NCBI RefSeq assembly: GCF_051622035.1
Contig: NC_135356.1
Coordinates: 3,596,001 to 3,660,000, forward strand
Reading direction: 5' to 3'
Length of the DNA stretch: 64,000 bases
Origin: Arctopsyche grandis
Lineage: Eukaryota; Arthropoda; Insecta; Trichoptera; Hydropsychidae
Below the pieces are notes generated by a model. It did not search any database, had not been told where the DNA came from, and saw only the letters and a list, made by a program, of their open reading frames with translations. A program made the position numbers and the translations under genes. Numbering within the stretch: position 1 is the stretch's first letter; each line of letters opens with the position of its first letter. Of this stretch, positions 1-13,601 are shown in pieces.

Positions 1-3000
1 ATACACATATTATTTTCTTTTCGGTAAAATAATTTTTCAAAATGCATACCTTTTTACGTAGAAAAATCTGTTCTTCTGGACTTCGCATTGGCAAACACTT
101 CGATTATTTCGTTAAAATTCATTTTATTTGTTCTCTCATGTTCAATACTAATCAGCGCTAATCCTTTGAGTCGATGTTGTGACATAGTTGACCTTAAGTA
201 ATTTTTAATAAGTTTCAACTTAGAGAACGAGCGCTCAGCAGTGGCTACAGTTACCGGAAGCGTGAGGAACAAGATGATTGCGGTGGCGATATCAGGAAAT
301 GACGAATTTATAGTGTAAAAATCACAAATGAAGAGCTTCGCCAAATTATGAACACTGTCGATCTTCTCTATTTTTTCTCTTAACCCATTTGAACCCACGC
401 GGTCAGTTATGAACTTACACGATGTATGCCAGCGCGGTCGTTCACGGCATTTTACAATTTTGCGTCGTAAAATAAAGGGATCACTCAGGCCGGCCGTAAA
501 ACCTTTCATTACGCTTGGTTAGATGTTGGTGATGAATTTTAAGAAAGTCACACGAAATTAAATCAGTTCCTTTTGGAGTTTTGAGGGAATAACATCGAGC
601 GCTTTTCGACTTGCGGATATGTCGAAGAGAAAACATACGTAAGTTTTTTATTTATCTTTATGTTTCTTGTACAGTAGGACTTATTGTATAATATGCATAA
701 GAGAAATTGCGTTTAAATATCTCATATTCCTGAAAAAAAAAAAAAAATCAAAATCGACGGAGTCGTATATGACTCCTTGGGATAATGACACATATTTCAA
801 TGACAAAGCTCCAAACCCCATTTTGTTGCAATCATTGATGAAATCGTTACAAATTCTTCAAATGTATTCCTAAAACGATTGAGATTGTCGTATGCATTTT
901 TGATCATCGACTGAGCACTGATAACATCGACGTTTTTTGATTGTAGGAGCTTTGATACAAAGTTGAGAGGCTGAAGAATGTTATCAAAAGGCACGAGTAG
1001 GAGAATAAATTCGAAACTTTCCATTTTCTTTTTTAGTCCCTTTGCTTCTGATTGTTCATCCTTTCTTTTACTTTTTAAAATTATTTCTGTAAGACATTTT
1101 AGGACATCTGTATATGAATATCGAAGTGCATTGATGGAATCTAGTCTTGAAGACCAACGAGTAGGGTTCAATCTTTTTAAAGTAACTGATGGTGAATTTT
1201 CCTTAAAAACTTCCCACCTGTTAATGCTGACAGCGAAAAATTTATAAATTTGTTCAACCACATCAAAAAAATAAGAAGCTTTTGGCACATCAGATACGGT
1301 ATCTTTAATGACGAGATTTAAATTATGAGCTGCACAGTGAACGTAATGAGCGTTTGGTTCGAGTTCAGTTATCTTCTTTTGTAGACCGTTGTATGCACCA
1401 CTCATTACTCTGGCACCATCGTAACCCTGTCCTCTACATTTCGCAATATCTAGTCCTTTACTTGTCAATAAATCCAAAATAATTTTTTTAAACCCTCTGC
1501 ACTTCTGTTTTTAACATTAAAGAACCCAACGAATGATTATTTAATTTCAACATCAATTGGACGTTGAATTTCATCTTTTTGAACAACAATGTATCGAAAA
1601 ACAACACTCACTTGCTCAATTTTACTTAAATCTTGAGTACCGTCAATTATGATTGAATAGAAAGGCGAAATGTTTATCTCTTTAAATATTTAATTTTCTA
1701 TTTGTGTCGAAATTAATTGGATGATTTCATTTTGAATTTTCGCGCTCAAATAAGTCACAAAACCTGCCTTATATTTGGTTATCAATGATTCCAAAAGAGG
1801 ATCATAAGTTGCCAGAAATTTAATAAGAGAAAGAAATTTTCGAAATGCCAAATTACATTTGGCCAATGTTAATATTACATTAATAATAAGATGAATCACT
1901 TGACGCCAGTAGTTTACACGACTTTTCAATTCTGACGAGATATATTCATCAATTGTCTCAGGATTTAGTGTGTACTTGAGATTTTTCGTGAATTGAAATT
2001 TTTTTTGAAAGTCCTCTCCAGTCTTGTATGCCTTCAACCCAAGAGGAATTATAATATTTATTTTTTTTGTCAGCAAAAAGCCAACACGGTTCACAGTACG
2101 CTCTATTCAGTTTTACCGAGTAACCTAGCCACGTCCTTTGTATTTCAATCCCAGACTGGTTGGTCCACTTAAAATATTTTTTAGAAAAGCATCTTTTTCC
2201 AACGAGGTCTCGAGGAAAAGATACAAGATCAGGTTGACAAGTACCGTGATTCAATATAAATTTCCTCAGATTAGTGTCATTTTCTGTCAGCTCATTTGTG
2301 TAATGTCCTCGGTCAGTCGGATATTTTTCTTGAAGAAGGAACCTTATCGACTGAATCGACCACTTCACCAGAAATGTTTGAGGAAGAAGAGCTAGGCTCA
2401 GTCGACTAAATTTCTGCAACAGTTAAGTTCGCCGTATTATCCGTAACTGCTGGTTCAATTACATCGGTATTGCTCAAAGGAGAGCTTGGTTGTTTTTCTG
2501 ATAAAACTGCTGGAGGACTTAATTCCACTATGTCACTAGAGGCTTTGAAAAATTTGTGGATTTTAGTCAATTTCGATGAACTCGCGATTTGAGTATATTT
2601 TCGCTTTCGAGATTCTGCTCCACTGAATTTTTTCTTAAAACTACTCATATTAAAAAAATATATGTATCGCGAAAGATTTCTCAACTACAGGGATAACACA
2701 ATGGTACACTTCACGTCACTTTACCCTGAGCAATGAGTTAGTTTTTATATACAATGATCAAACACCAGTGGCGGCTCGTGATAATTTTTAGTGGCGGGGC
2801 TGCACTGAAAATATGTCTAAAAAATGTCACCATAATTATTTTATCATGTCATAACAGGACAAAATAAGCACAATTTTTGGCGTACGACCACTTACATGTG
2901 GATTTAAGTATTATTGAAAAAAAAACTAGCAAAATTCACCACTCATTAAAGGGGTGCGTCCAAACGCGATGAAGATTTCGAAAAATACGCTGGTACTCCA

Positions 3001-5076
3001 GTAAGATTGCTAAAAAAATTCGTTCTTGCTGGTTTCGCGACGCGGATTAAAAAAAAACCCCAAAACCTTTCAAAAACTTAACCCCCTAATTCGTAACGAA
3101 AAACATTAACCTGTTGACAATGCATCGATACATCGGTTGTTTCATCTGCCATAACAGCTAGATAAGTTGTTTTTTTTTTTATTTCAGCACTTATTTGTTC
3201 CCTACACACGTTCAAAATACAATCTAAAAGTTAATTTTGAATAGTTTTTGATGTCCCTTTAAAAACCGAAGAAGTTTGAAAATGTTTTTTTAAAGAATCG
3301 TCGAAATTTTGTGAATATTCTAGAAGCCCCCGAAAAACTCCTGGATTTTTTTAATTATCTGTTTCATCGTGTCCCCTCATTGGCATTTCAAATTTACCGC
3401 AAAATTTAACGCAATCAATAATTTTAAATAAAACATCCCGATTTTTTTTTGACGTTTTCGTTATGCTTATCTATTTCCCGCCGACAAGCTTCCCAAAATC
3501 GTGAGATTACACAAATTTTTTAAGTGTTCGACACTTCCCTCGTGTTTTTAAATTTATCGTTTAAATGTTTTAAGTCAATAACTCCTGTTTTCGTCCAAGA
3601 TGCTTCGCCTGGCGACTCGCCTCCAAACAAAATACACGGATAACAAAATAACGCGTTTTTTTCTGTACATCTCGTTAACCAATTGTATTTTTTATAAATG
3701 TCTGGATTAAATTTTCGCGAGTAACTAAAAGATCTACTAGTTGCAGGCTGTGAAATAATTAAATTGGGCGTGAGGCAGCCTAATGCTTTTATAGCGACTT
3801 TTTCGGTAAGTTCTAGTCGCGAAAAGTGCAAATTTTGTAAATATTTTACTGAATTCTTTTGTTCTTCCATTTTTAAAAGAAAAAAAATCTTAATATATTT
3901 AAATAAAAAATTACGAGAAAAAGTTAAACAGATTTGAAAAAAGTTTGCTGTTATCAAAATGAAAACGACTCACCGAAGATTTGATGAGGGCTCGTACACA
4001 ACCAATTAAGAGTAACGAAAACGAATAAAGCTGTGATCGTGCGATTCAACTAATCAAATGTAAGATCAAGCGCGCGAAATCTTAAACAAACTGACAGATG
4101 AATGTCGAAGGCGAAGACTGCCGACTGTAGACGGCAGACAGGCGAAGGCTGCCGACTGTCCAGCCCAAAATGGCAGAGTGAGTGAAAGAGAAAGAGCTAT
4201 CTGCAGTTGCAAATAGCTCTTTCTCTTTCTCGTTCCGAAACTCCGGGCTGCGCAGCGTTCAGCTCGGCGCTGTAACACTTTACAGCCAGTACAGCAACAT
4301 TTTAATTCATCTGTCACCATACAAGTTAGTGGGGTCTTCAAAACGGTCAACATTACTTACAATATCACCCTTTTGGATATGGGTGATATTGTAAGTAATA
4401 TTTACTCTGTCGAAGGCCCCAATAGTTAAGTCCATCCAACTAATAAAAAAAATATCATTAATAAATAAAATATTAAATGTTTTATTAAATATATATCTTA
4501 TAATTTTATAGGAGGGGCTGCAGCCCGGCAGCCCATTAGGACGAGCCGCCACTGTCAAACACGTTTCGGGAGCTAGTTTTAATGATAATCAATCGCGATC
4601 CGATTCCAGAGCGTGTTCAAAATCAACTGAAGAAAAGTCCGAACGAACACAATGATTTTATGAGTAAAGTTGTAAAATTGACATATTTTGGTCGCGTTCT
4701 ATGATTTATTAATGGAAAGACGTTATACTTATGTTGAAAAAAAGGTGGACCCATTATAAAACCGACATGCATGCTTTTGACTTTTATGACGGTCTGCAAT
4801 GAAATAATTTTGGTCGGAGATTTCAATGCTATTCTCGAAAATAAATACAAAGTTGTAAACTTTAATTGGTTTTCACGCCTCATTTAATTTTGTGTTATTG
4901 TTTTAACGTTTAATATGTATGTACAAAAGTAGGAGAGAATTCTCAGATACATGTACATAACATAAAACGAGATGCGAATAGTTTGAAAAATAAAGTAGTG
5001 TTTAAAAAATTGTCACAAAAAAATTTACAGAAAAAGTTAAAAAATCAGTGAAAAAGACGCGCCCCCGCATGGACCC
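1..5076 (-). mobile_element. hAT element (ZMYM1/TTF-type), incomplete copy with a second hAT nested inside
   Basis: This matches 9049-14130 at an offset of 9048 bases (9047 after one base change in a poly-A run near 734), and I see almost no other differences. It starts immediately after the position of a C-tract in the other copy and stops at an N gap, so both terminal inverted repeats are missing. The minus strand carries the same broken transposase pieces (2648-2406, 2419-1958, 2094-1690, 1477-797, 509-54), and the same nested hAT lies at 2766-4554. Identity this high, including the nested insertion, suggests either a very recent duplication or one locus assembled twice. Confidence 0.85.
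2766..4554 (-). mobile_element. Nested hAT element (first copy), 1789 bp, with 8-bp target duplication
   Basis: The ends are CAGTGGCGGCTCGT and ACGAGCCGCCACTG, a perfect 14-bp inverted repeat, flanked by the 8-bp direct duplication TCAAACAC (2758-2765 and 4555-4562). That length is the hAT hallmark. The minus strand from about 3870 to 3520 encodes part of a TTF-type zinc-finger region (residues around CYPCILFGGES). The rest of the transposase is missing or unreadable, so this is a non-autonomous relic. Confidence 0.9.
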
Positions 5077-5576
5077 NNNNNNNNNNNNNNNNNNNNNNNN
5101 NNNNNNNNNNNNNNNNNNNNNNNNNNNNNNNNNNNNNNNNNNNNNNNNNNNNNNNNNNNNNNNNNNNNNNNNNNNNNNNNNNNNNNNNNNNNNNNNNNNN
5201 NNNNNNNNNNNNNNNNNNNNNNNNNNNNNNNNNNNNNNNNNNNNNNNNNNNNNNNNNNNNNNNNNNNNNNNNNNNNNNNNNNNNNNNNNNNNNNNNNNNN
5301 NNNNNNNNNNNNNNNNNNNNNNNNNNNNNNNNNNNNNNNNNNNNNNNNNNNNNNNNNNNNNNNNNNNNNNNNNNNNNNNNNNNNNNNNNNNNNNNNNNNN
5401 NNNNNNNNNNNNNNNNNNNNNNNNNNNNNNNNNNNNNNNNNNNNNNNNNNNNNNNNNNNNNNNNNNNNNNNNNNNNNNNNNNNNNNNNNNNNNNNNNNNN
5501 NNNNNNNNNNNNNNNNNNNNNNNNNNNNNNNNNNNNNNNNNNNNNNNNNNNNNNNNNNNNNNNNNNNNNNNNNNNN
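5077..5576. other. Assembly gap of exactly 500 N
   Basis: There are exactly 500 ambiguous bases, a conventional placeholder length used when scaffolds are joined without knowing the true distance. The hAT copy before it breaks off here, inside its GC-rich terminal region. Confidence 0.97.
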
Positions 5577-6520
5577 ATTTAATAGTTCTAATGATTGTCT
5601 TTTACCTATTCTCTTGCGAAAAGTCCATTATCGATATTGTGTCTTAAAACTCATGAAAAGAATTCACCGAAGAACGGAGACATCTGATTTTTTTTTATTT
5701 GGTGATTCTTCAATGATTCAATGTTGAAATCACTTATTTCATGTGTCTTTTTTGTGTTTTACATTAATGAATATATATTTTTTGTTACGATTGTTTTAAA
5801 TGTTATTAAAATTATATTTTAATGCTTTTATATGAATAAATGCTATTCTGTTGCTTGAGTGGCCCGTATTTAAACCCAATTACCTGACTCTTATTTCAAT
5901 TTAAAACCGAAAAATCAAGGTGGACGAGAAATGGTCAAGCATCAAAAAAAAAAAAAAATAGCCAATGTTTGGGAATTCCGAGTCATATTATATTTACACG
6001 ATCAATCATAAATTGGGATTTCTTTCAGTGAATTAAGATTTCGAAACATACTTAAGTAATTATAACTCTATAAAATTGCATTATGATACAGTTATTTTCT
6101 TTCTTAAATATAACATGTAAATTAAAAAGCAGAAATAGTAGATTGTAAGCAGAATATACTACGATGACAATTCATATGTGTGTAGCGGCTGGCGAGCTTT
6201 TCTGAAATAAAATTATTTTGTGGAGCGAATAGCTTGTTACAGGGACGAGGAAGAGATGATAAAAATTATAACCATTATTCTCAAATGCTTTTATTATATT
6301 TTCCAAATAGCAGTTTTGTGTAAACAAGATTTAGGTAGACAAGTTTTGAAATTTTGAAAGGAGTATCTATACAATCAGAATGATATTTGAAAGTATAGAT
6401 TTGAATAGGATGTGTGATTGTAGAGTGTTGAAACAATAAAGGTTTTATTTGTTTATTTAAGATATAGCCAAGCTTAATAACTAATTATATTCAATCACAC
6501 AAATAATAATGTATTAATAT
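5577..6520. other. Intergenic AT-rich stretch, no gene seen
   Basis: The sequence is low-complexity and AT-rich with short A and T runs. I see no long open frame, RNA gene or clear repeat end. Confidence 0.5.
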
Positions 6521-6539
6521 ATACACATACATTCACATA

Positions 6540-7110
6540 TGTACATAGATACATACACACTGTTTGAGGTGTTACCTTACAGCTACCATAAGTTTATCAA
6601 TATTACAAGTATATTTGTAATTTCATCTGGCAGCTTATTATAAGTAACAACACTTCTATACATACACGTTTTTCCTACTCTTATTTAATTTTAAATTCTG
6701 TGATTTATTGCTACCTCTAATGCTATATTTATGTAAATGTAACCCTCTGTGGTGACCGCCGGGGTTCTGGCAGTACCAATGGGATGCACGGTCAGTCACC
6801 GTTTTGCGGGAAGCATTCTCTTCGTCAGAATAAACAACACCGTCACTGTTGCACTCGCCTTCCCCCATACCTCTAATAAAATATCTATCGAAATACCTAG
6901 GTAACATTTTCTTATCCAACTTATAAATAAAAACCGACATATATATTTTCAGAGTATCATCAAATTTATAAAATACTTTAACACGGATCTTATACTAATA
7001 TACCTATTTATGTGCATCTAAGATACTCTTCGTGGCTCTATTCTGTAATGTTTGTAGCCTATCTTAGCCTAGCCTACAGAAAAGATCCACAACACATAAA
7101 ATGTGGTCGG
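6540..7110 (-). mobile_element. Decayed non-LTR retrotransposon (LINE), C-terminal fragment
   Basis: The minus strand shows the pattern of a LINE reverse-transcriptase tail: a segment around LQNRATKSIL near 7040, then VFIYKLDKKMLPRYF (about 6930-6890), then a KYSIRGSNK...LNLKLNKSRKNV-like block (about 6720-6660). These correspond to the 'QN+A...I...VFIYK...G.LP.YL...H.YNTR...RKN' layout common in insect LINEs. Frames are interrupted and a C/G-rich stretch (6740-6870) looks inserted. The family cannot be named from this piece. Confidence 0.5.
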
Positions 7111-7508
7111 ACAATTGCATTATATATGATAACTGCCTCCACCACATCCACTAAACTATGAAAATAGCATTGAAATCACTTGGAAACGATCCACCTTGAA
7201 TTTGTTAGACCAGCATACAATGAAATCCATCCCGGCAAAAAGCTTTATGGATAAGCCGTCATCTGATGTGGAACCCATGGGGTTATGTTTGTATTCTTTA
7301 TAAAAGTTGGACATGATAGAGGAGGGGCAGTAGATGTTAGATATGCGTTCAGCTATATCAGCGGCTTCGAAGAAAAGTGACTGACTGACTGACTAACTCA
7401 TGAATGGATAATATATGTCGCGGTACGAATGCACACACGTCAAATGTAAAAACGTAAACAAATGTCTGTTAGTGTGTGTGTGTGTGAGCTATCGACGCGA
7501 CACCGGTG

Positions 7509-8767
7509 TAGGGCTGCCATAATTGTCGGACCATAGACCGGGACACCCTCCCCCCCCCCCCCAATAAAAATAATTTATTATATTTTTTGATAGTTTAATT
7601 AAAATAAATTGAATCATGTTTAATTATATTATTAACAGATTGTAATTGAATCATGTTTAATTTTATTTTACTCATTCTCTCTTGTCTTCACTCTTCCCCA
7701 ACTTCTTGAACTCGATCTTCAATGCTCTTCGTTGCCCAATCATACTTTTTTACTTTTTGAAGGAGTTCCTTTTTCTCTTTTACATAATTATAAAATTCGA
7801 TGCATGACATTTTATAATTGAAAACGCACTGAATTATGCTTTCTACTGTGTCAATTGAAAGCTTGTTTCGTTCATCTGTCCACCGAGTATTAATTAATGA
7901 AAATACACGCTCAACGTGTGCATTATGTGCTGGGACAGCGTACAGGCACAATTTCAGTAGGTTAGTTTTTCTTTCTGTTTCTTTAGTATTTTTAAAAAAG
8001 CATAACCATTTATCATGTACATATTTGGTATCCCATTCTTCATGTGTTTCATTTTCAATAAATGATTTCATGTACACTAATTACTTCCTCGTGAATTGAA
8101 TCCGTGAAAAATATATTGATGTTACTTAAATATGCAATAGTTTCTTCAACTCGTTCCCATTTGAGTACATCATTGAGAAGCATCCATGAAAAAACATCAT
8201 ATTTCGCGATTGGAACAGACCACTGTTCCAAATATTTAATTTCAACTTTGAAGAAATTATCCACTTCTTCATCAAACACTTTTAATTGTGTTATCGTAAC
8301 TTCTTTGCATTCTTTCAGTTTGTTGTAGGTTTGTTTTGCTTGTATTTACTAGTTAATCTTTCCATTAATTGTTTTTTTTGTATCTTCTAAAATATGTTTT
8401 ACTTCTATTGTAATTATAGCCTTTTCAGGCTTTTTAATTTGCTTTTCAAATAAAAACATTTGACTGTGTACAAACATGGTGTTAAGTTCTGACAAAGGAT
8501 TTTTAAAGAAATCAATTATCGCTTTTGGAGCATTTTCTTCATTGGAGAAAAAGTCTTTCAACGCCTCCCACATACTTAGTATTCTTGTAATTGATGGAAG
8601 GAGTGATAACCATCTGCTTCTAGCGCAAAAACACACTTAATTATATATTATCGGAAAGTATTATTTTTAAATAATATCTGGGACAAATATCCTTCTGAAG
8701 GGGACACTGGGACGCAAGCCTCAAAACGGGGACATGTCCCCGTAAACTGGGACGTATGGCAACCCTA
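7509..8767 (-). mobile_element. hAT element relic, 1259 bp, with perfect 8-bp target duplication
   Basis: The terminal inverted repeats are TAGGGCTGCCATA and TATGGCAACCCTA (one mismatch), and the duplication CACCGGTG lies at 7501-7508 and 8768-8775. Three minus-strand pieces resemble a hAT transposase in order: 8636-8349 (RWLSLLPSITRILSMWEALK, catalytic-core region), 8279-8055, and 8077-7688. The last carries the C-terminal dimerisation motif (VPAHNAHVERVFSLIN, then RNKLSIDTVESI). The N-terminal zinc finger and much of the core are absent, and frame breaks separate the pieces. A second end of similar sequence lies near 42963. Confidence 0.88.
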
Positions 8768-8811
8768 CACCGGTGGCGAGTACTAGTAATTACGTCAATT
8801 CGGATGGGAAA

Positions 8812-9000
8812 CTTAGATATGCGGCCAGGAGAATTGCCGGGCCGAGGAAAGAGAGGTAAATAATGATCGGACATGAATGTTTTTTTTTTATTTTTATTGT
8901 TGTTTGACAGGTTGCATTATCCTACATATCCATTGTCAATTTATCTGAACCTTCCTTACTAATGGGAAGGTCAATCAATTCAGTAGTAATGGGTAGAGAC
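8812..9000. repeat. Dispersed repeat, copy 1 (second copy at 31877-32011)
   Basis: A segment beginning GGCCAGGAGAATTGCCGGGC and running to GTAATGGGTAGAGAC is shared with 31877-32011 in the same orientation. This copy carries about 50 extra bases (a T-rich run, then TTGTTTGACAGG) that the other lacks. The hAT element at 9001 begins exactly where this similarity ends. Confidence 0.75.
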
Positions 9001-9101
9001 CAGTGGCGTAACGTGAATTCCAGGCGCCCCCCCCCCCCCCCCCCCCATATACACATATTATTTTCTTTTCGGTAAAATAATTTTTCAAAATGCATACCTT
9101 T

Positions 9102-11695
9102 TTACGTAGAAAAATCTGTTCTTCTGGACTTCGCATTGGCAAACACTTCGATTATTTCGTTAAAATTCATTTTATTTGTTCTCTCATGTTCAATACTAAT
9201 CAGCGCTAATCCTTTGAGTCGATGTTGTGACATAGTTGACCTTAAGTAATTTTTAATAAGTTTCAACTTAGAGAACGAGCGCTCAGCAGTGGCTACAGTT
9301 ACCGGAAGCGTGAGGAACAAGATGATTGCGGTGGCGATATCAGGAAATGACGAATTTATAGTGTAAAAATCACAAATGAAGAGCTTCGCCAAATTATGAA
9401 CACTGTCGATCTTCTCTATTTTTTCTCTTAACCCATTTGAACCCACGCGGTCAGTTATGAACTTACACGATGTATGCCAGCGCGGTCGTTCACGGCATTT
9501 TACAATTTTGCGTCGTAAAATAAAGGGATCACTCAGGCCGGCCGTAAAACCTTTCATTACGCTTGGTTAGATGTTGGTGATGAATTTTAAGAAAGTCACA
9601 CGAAATTAAATCAGTTCCTTTTGGAGTTTTGAGGGAATAACATCGAGCGCTTTTCGACTTGCGGATATGTCGAAGAGAAAACATACGTAAGTTTTTTATT
9701 TATCTTTATGTTTCTTGTACAGTAGGACTTATTGTATAATATGCATAAGAGAAATTGCGTTTAAATATCTCATATTCCTGAAAAAAAAAAAAAATCAAAA
9801 TCGACGGAGTCGTATATGACTCCTTGGGATAATGACACATATTTCAATGACAAAGCTCCAAACCCCATTTTGTTGCAATCATTGATGAAATCGTTACAAA
9901 TTCTTCAAATGTATTCCTAAAACGATTGAGATTGTCGTATGCATTTTTGATCATCGACTGAGCACTGATAACATCGACGTTTTTTGATTGTAGGAGCTTT
10001 GATACAAAGTTGAGAGGCTGAAGAATGTTATCAAAAGGCACGAGTAGGAGAATAAATTCGAAACTTTCCATTTTCTTTTTTAGTCCCTTTGCTTCTGATT
10101 GTTCATCCTTTCTTTTACTTTTTAAAATTATTTCTGTAAGACATTTTAGGACATCTGTATATGAATATCGAAGTGCATTGATGGAATCTAGTCTTGAAGA
10201 CCAACGAGTAGGGTTCAATCTTTTTAAAGTAACTGATGGTGAATTTTCCTTAAAAACTTCCCACCTGTTAATGCTGACAGCGAAAAATTTATAAATTTGT
10301 TCAACCACATCAAAAAAATAAGAAGCTTTTGGCACATCAGATACGGTATCTTTAATGACGAGATTTAAATTATGAGCTGCACAGTGAACGTAATGAGCGT
10401 TTGGTTCGAGTTCAGTTATCTTCTTTTGTAGACCGTTGTATGCACCACTCATTACTCTGGCACCATCGTAACCCTGTCCTCTACATTTCGCAATATCTAG
10501 TCCTTTACTTGTCAATAAATCCAAAATAATTTTTTTAAACCCTCTGCACTTCTGTTTTTAACATTAAAGAACCCAACGAATGATTATTTAATTTCAACAT
10601 CAATTGGACGTTGAATTTCATCTTTTTGAACAACAATGTATCGAAAAACAACACTCACTTGCTCAATTTTACTTAAATCTTGAGTACCGTCAATTATGAT
10701 TGAATAGAAAGGCGAAATGTTTATCTCTTTAAATATTTAATTTTCTATTTGTGTCGAAATTAATTGGATGATTTCATTTTGAATTTTCGCGCTCAAATAA
10801 GTCACAAAACCTGCCTTATATTTGGTTATCAATGATTCCAAAAGAGGATCATAAGTTGCCAGAAATTTAATAAGAGAAAGAAATTTTCGAAATGCCAAAT
10901 TACATTTGGCCAATGTTAATATTACATTAATAATAAGATGAATCACTTGACGCCAGTAGTTTACACGACTTTTCAATTCTGACGAGATATATTCATCAAT
11001 TGTCTCAGGATTTAGTGTGTACTTGAGATTTTTCGTGAATTGAAATTTTTTTTGAAAGTCCTCTCCAGTCTTGTATGCCTTCAACCCAAGAGGAATTATA
11101 ATATTTATTTTTTTTGTCAGCAAAAAGCCAACACGGTTCACAGTACGCTCTATTCAGTTTTACCGAGTAACCTAGCCACGTCCTTTGTATTTCAATCCCA
11201 GACTGGTTGGTCCACTTAAAATATTTTTTAGAAAAGCATCTTTTTCCAACGAGGTCTCGAGGAAAAGATACAAGATCAGGTTGACAAGTACCGTGATTCA
11301 ATATAAATTTCCTCAGATTAGTGTCATTTTCTGTCAGCTCATTTGTGTAATGTCCTCGGTCAGTCGGATATTTTTCTTGAAGAAGGAACCTTATCGACTG
11401 AATCGACCACTTCACCAGAAATGTTTGAGGAAGAAGAGCTAGGCTCAGTCGACTAAATTTCTGCAACAGTTAAGTTCGCCGTATTATCCGTAACTGCTGG
11501 TTCAATTACATCGGTATTGCTCAAAGGAGAGCTTGGTTGTTTTTCTGATAAAACTGCTGGAGGACTTAATTCCACTATGTCACTAGAGGCTTTGAAAAAT
11601 TTGTGGATTTTAGTCAATTTCGATGAACTCGCGATTTGAGTATATTTTCGCTTTCGAGATTCTGCTCCACTGAATTTTTTCTTAAAACTACTCAT
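9102..11695 (-). pseudogene. hAT transposase (TTF zinc finger, RNase H-like core, C-terminal dimerisation), broken
   Basis: The likely ATG is at 11695 (MSSFKKKFSGAESRKRKY, a basic nuclear-type N-terminus). The pieces in order are 11695-11453 (N-terminus), 11466-11005 (TTF/ZMYM-type zinc finger around YCEPCWLFADKKN, ending near HEKSQVHTKS), 11141-10737, 10524-9844 (RNase H-like core: CRGQGYDGARVMSG, then AHYVHCAAHNLNLV and PTRWSSR), and 9557-9102 (dimerisation domain: LTLPVTVATAERSFSKLKLI, then LRSTMSQHRLKGLALISIE). At least three to four breaks separate the pieces, so no functional enzyme is expected. Such proteins cut and paste their own DNA in the nucleus. Confidence 0.85.
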
Positions 11696-11812
11696 ATTAA
11701 AAAAATATATGTATCGCGAAAGATTTCTCAACTACAGGGATAACACAATGGTACACTTCACGTCACTTTACCCTGAGCAATGAGTTAGTTTTTATATACA
11801 ATGATCAAACAC

Positions 11813-13601
11813 CAGTGGCGGCTCGTGATAATTTTTAGTGGCGGGGCTGCACTGAAAATATGTCTAAAAAATGTCACCATAATTATTTTATCATGTCATA
11901 ACAGGACAAAATAAGCACAATTTTTGGCGTACGACCACTTACATGTGGATTTAAGTATTATTGAAAAAAAAACTAGCAAAATTCACCACTCATTAAAGGG
12001 GTGCGTCCAAACGCGATGAAGATTTCGAAAAATACGCTGGTACTCCAGTAAGATTGCTAAAAAAATTCGTTCTTGCTGGTTTCGCGACGCGGATTAAAAA
12101 AAAACCCCAAAACCTTTCAAAAACTTAACCCCCTAATTCGTAACGAAAAACATTAACCTGTTGACAATGCATCGATACATCGGTTGTTTCATCTGCCATA
12201 ACAGCTAGATAAGTTGTTTTTTTTTTTATTTCAGCACTTATTTGTTCCCTACACACGTTCAAAATACAATCTAAAAGTTAATTTTGAATAGTTTTTGATG
12301 TCCCTTTAAAAACCGAAGAAGTTTGAAAATGTTTTTTTAAAGAATCGTCGAAATTTTGTGAATATTCTAGAAGCCCCCGAAAAACTCCTGGATTTTTTTA
12401 ATTATCTGTTTCATCGTGTCCCCTCATTGGCATTTCAAATTTACCGCAAAATTTAACGCAATCAATAATTTTAAATAAAACATCCCGATTTTTTTTTGAC
12501 GTTTTCGTTATGCTTATCTATTTCCCGCCGACAAGCTTCCCAAAATCGTGAGATTACACAAATTTTTTAAGTGTTCGACACTTCCCTCGTGTTTTTAAAT
12601 TTATCGTTTAAATGTTTTAAGTCAATAACTCCTGTTTTCGTCCAAGATGCTTCGCCTGGCGACTCGCCTCCAAACAAAATACACGGATAACAAAATAACG
12701 CGTTTTTTTCTGTACATCTCGTTAACCAATTGTATTTTTTATAAATGTCTGGATTAAATTTTCGCGAGTAACTAAAAGATCTACTAGTTGCAGGCTGTGA
12801 AATAATTAAATTGGGCGTGAGGCAGCCTAATGCTTTTATAGCGACTTTTTCGGTAAGTTCTAGTCGCGAAAAGTGCAAATTTTGTAAATATTTTACTGAA
12901 TTCTTTTGTTCTTCCATTTTTAAAAGAAAAAAAATCTTAATATATTTAAATAAAAAATTACGAGAAAAAGTTAAACAGATTTGAAAAAAGTTTGCTGTTA
13001 TCAAAATGAAAACGACTCACCGAAGATTTGATGAGGGCTCGTACACAACCAATTAAGAGTAACGAAAACGAATAAAGCTGTGATCGTGCGATTCAACTAA
13101 TCAAATGTAAGATCAAGCGCGCGAAATCTTAAACAAACTGACAGATGAATGTCGAAGGCGAAGACTGCCGACTGTAGACGGCAGACAGGCGAAGGCTGCC
13201 GACTGTCCAGCCCAAAATGGCAGAGTGAGTGAAAGAGAAAGAGCTATCTGCAGTTGCAAATAGCTCTTTCTCTTTCTCGTTCCGAAACTCCGGGCTGCGC
13301 AGCGTTCAGCTCGGCGCTGTAACACTTTACAGCCAGTACAGCAACATTTTAATTCATCTGTCACCATACAAGTTAGTGGGGTCTTCAAAACGGTCAACAT
13401 TACTTACAATATCACCCTTTTGGATATGGGTGATATTGTAAGTAATATTTACTCTGTCGAAGGCCCCAATAGTTAAGTCCATCCAACTAATAAAAAAAAT
13501 ATCATTAATAAATAAAATATTAAATGTTTTATTAAATATATATCTTATAATTTTATAGGAGGGGCTGCAGCCCGGCAGCCCATTAGGACGAGCCGCCACT
13601 G
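11813..13601 (-). mobile_element. Nested hAT element (second copy), 1789 bp, with 8-bp target duplication
   Basis: This is identical in structure to 2766-4554: CAGTGGCGGCTCGT/ACGAGCCGCCACTG ends and TCAAACAC duplicated on both sides. A minus-strand fragment from 12917 (MEEQKNSVKYLQ) to 12567 covers a zinc-finger portion of a ZMYM1-like transposase. Two strong hairpins sit in the right half (13233-13278 and 13399-13447). A lone end of the same family is at 41602-41615. Confidence 0.9.

Noticed and set aside
5048-5647. 199-codon frame spanning the N gap
   Set aside because: Almost entirely unknown bases; an artefact of translating through the gap.
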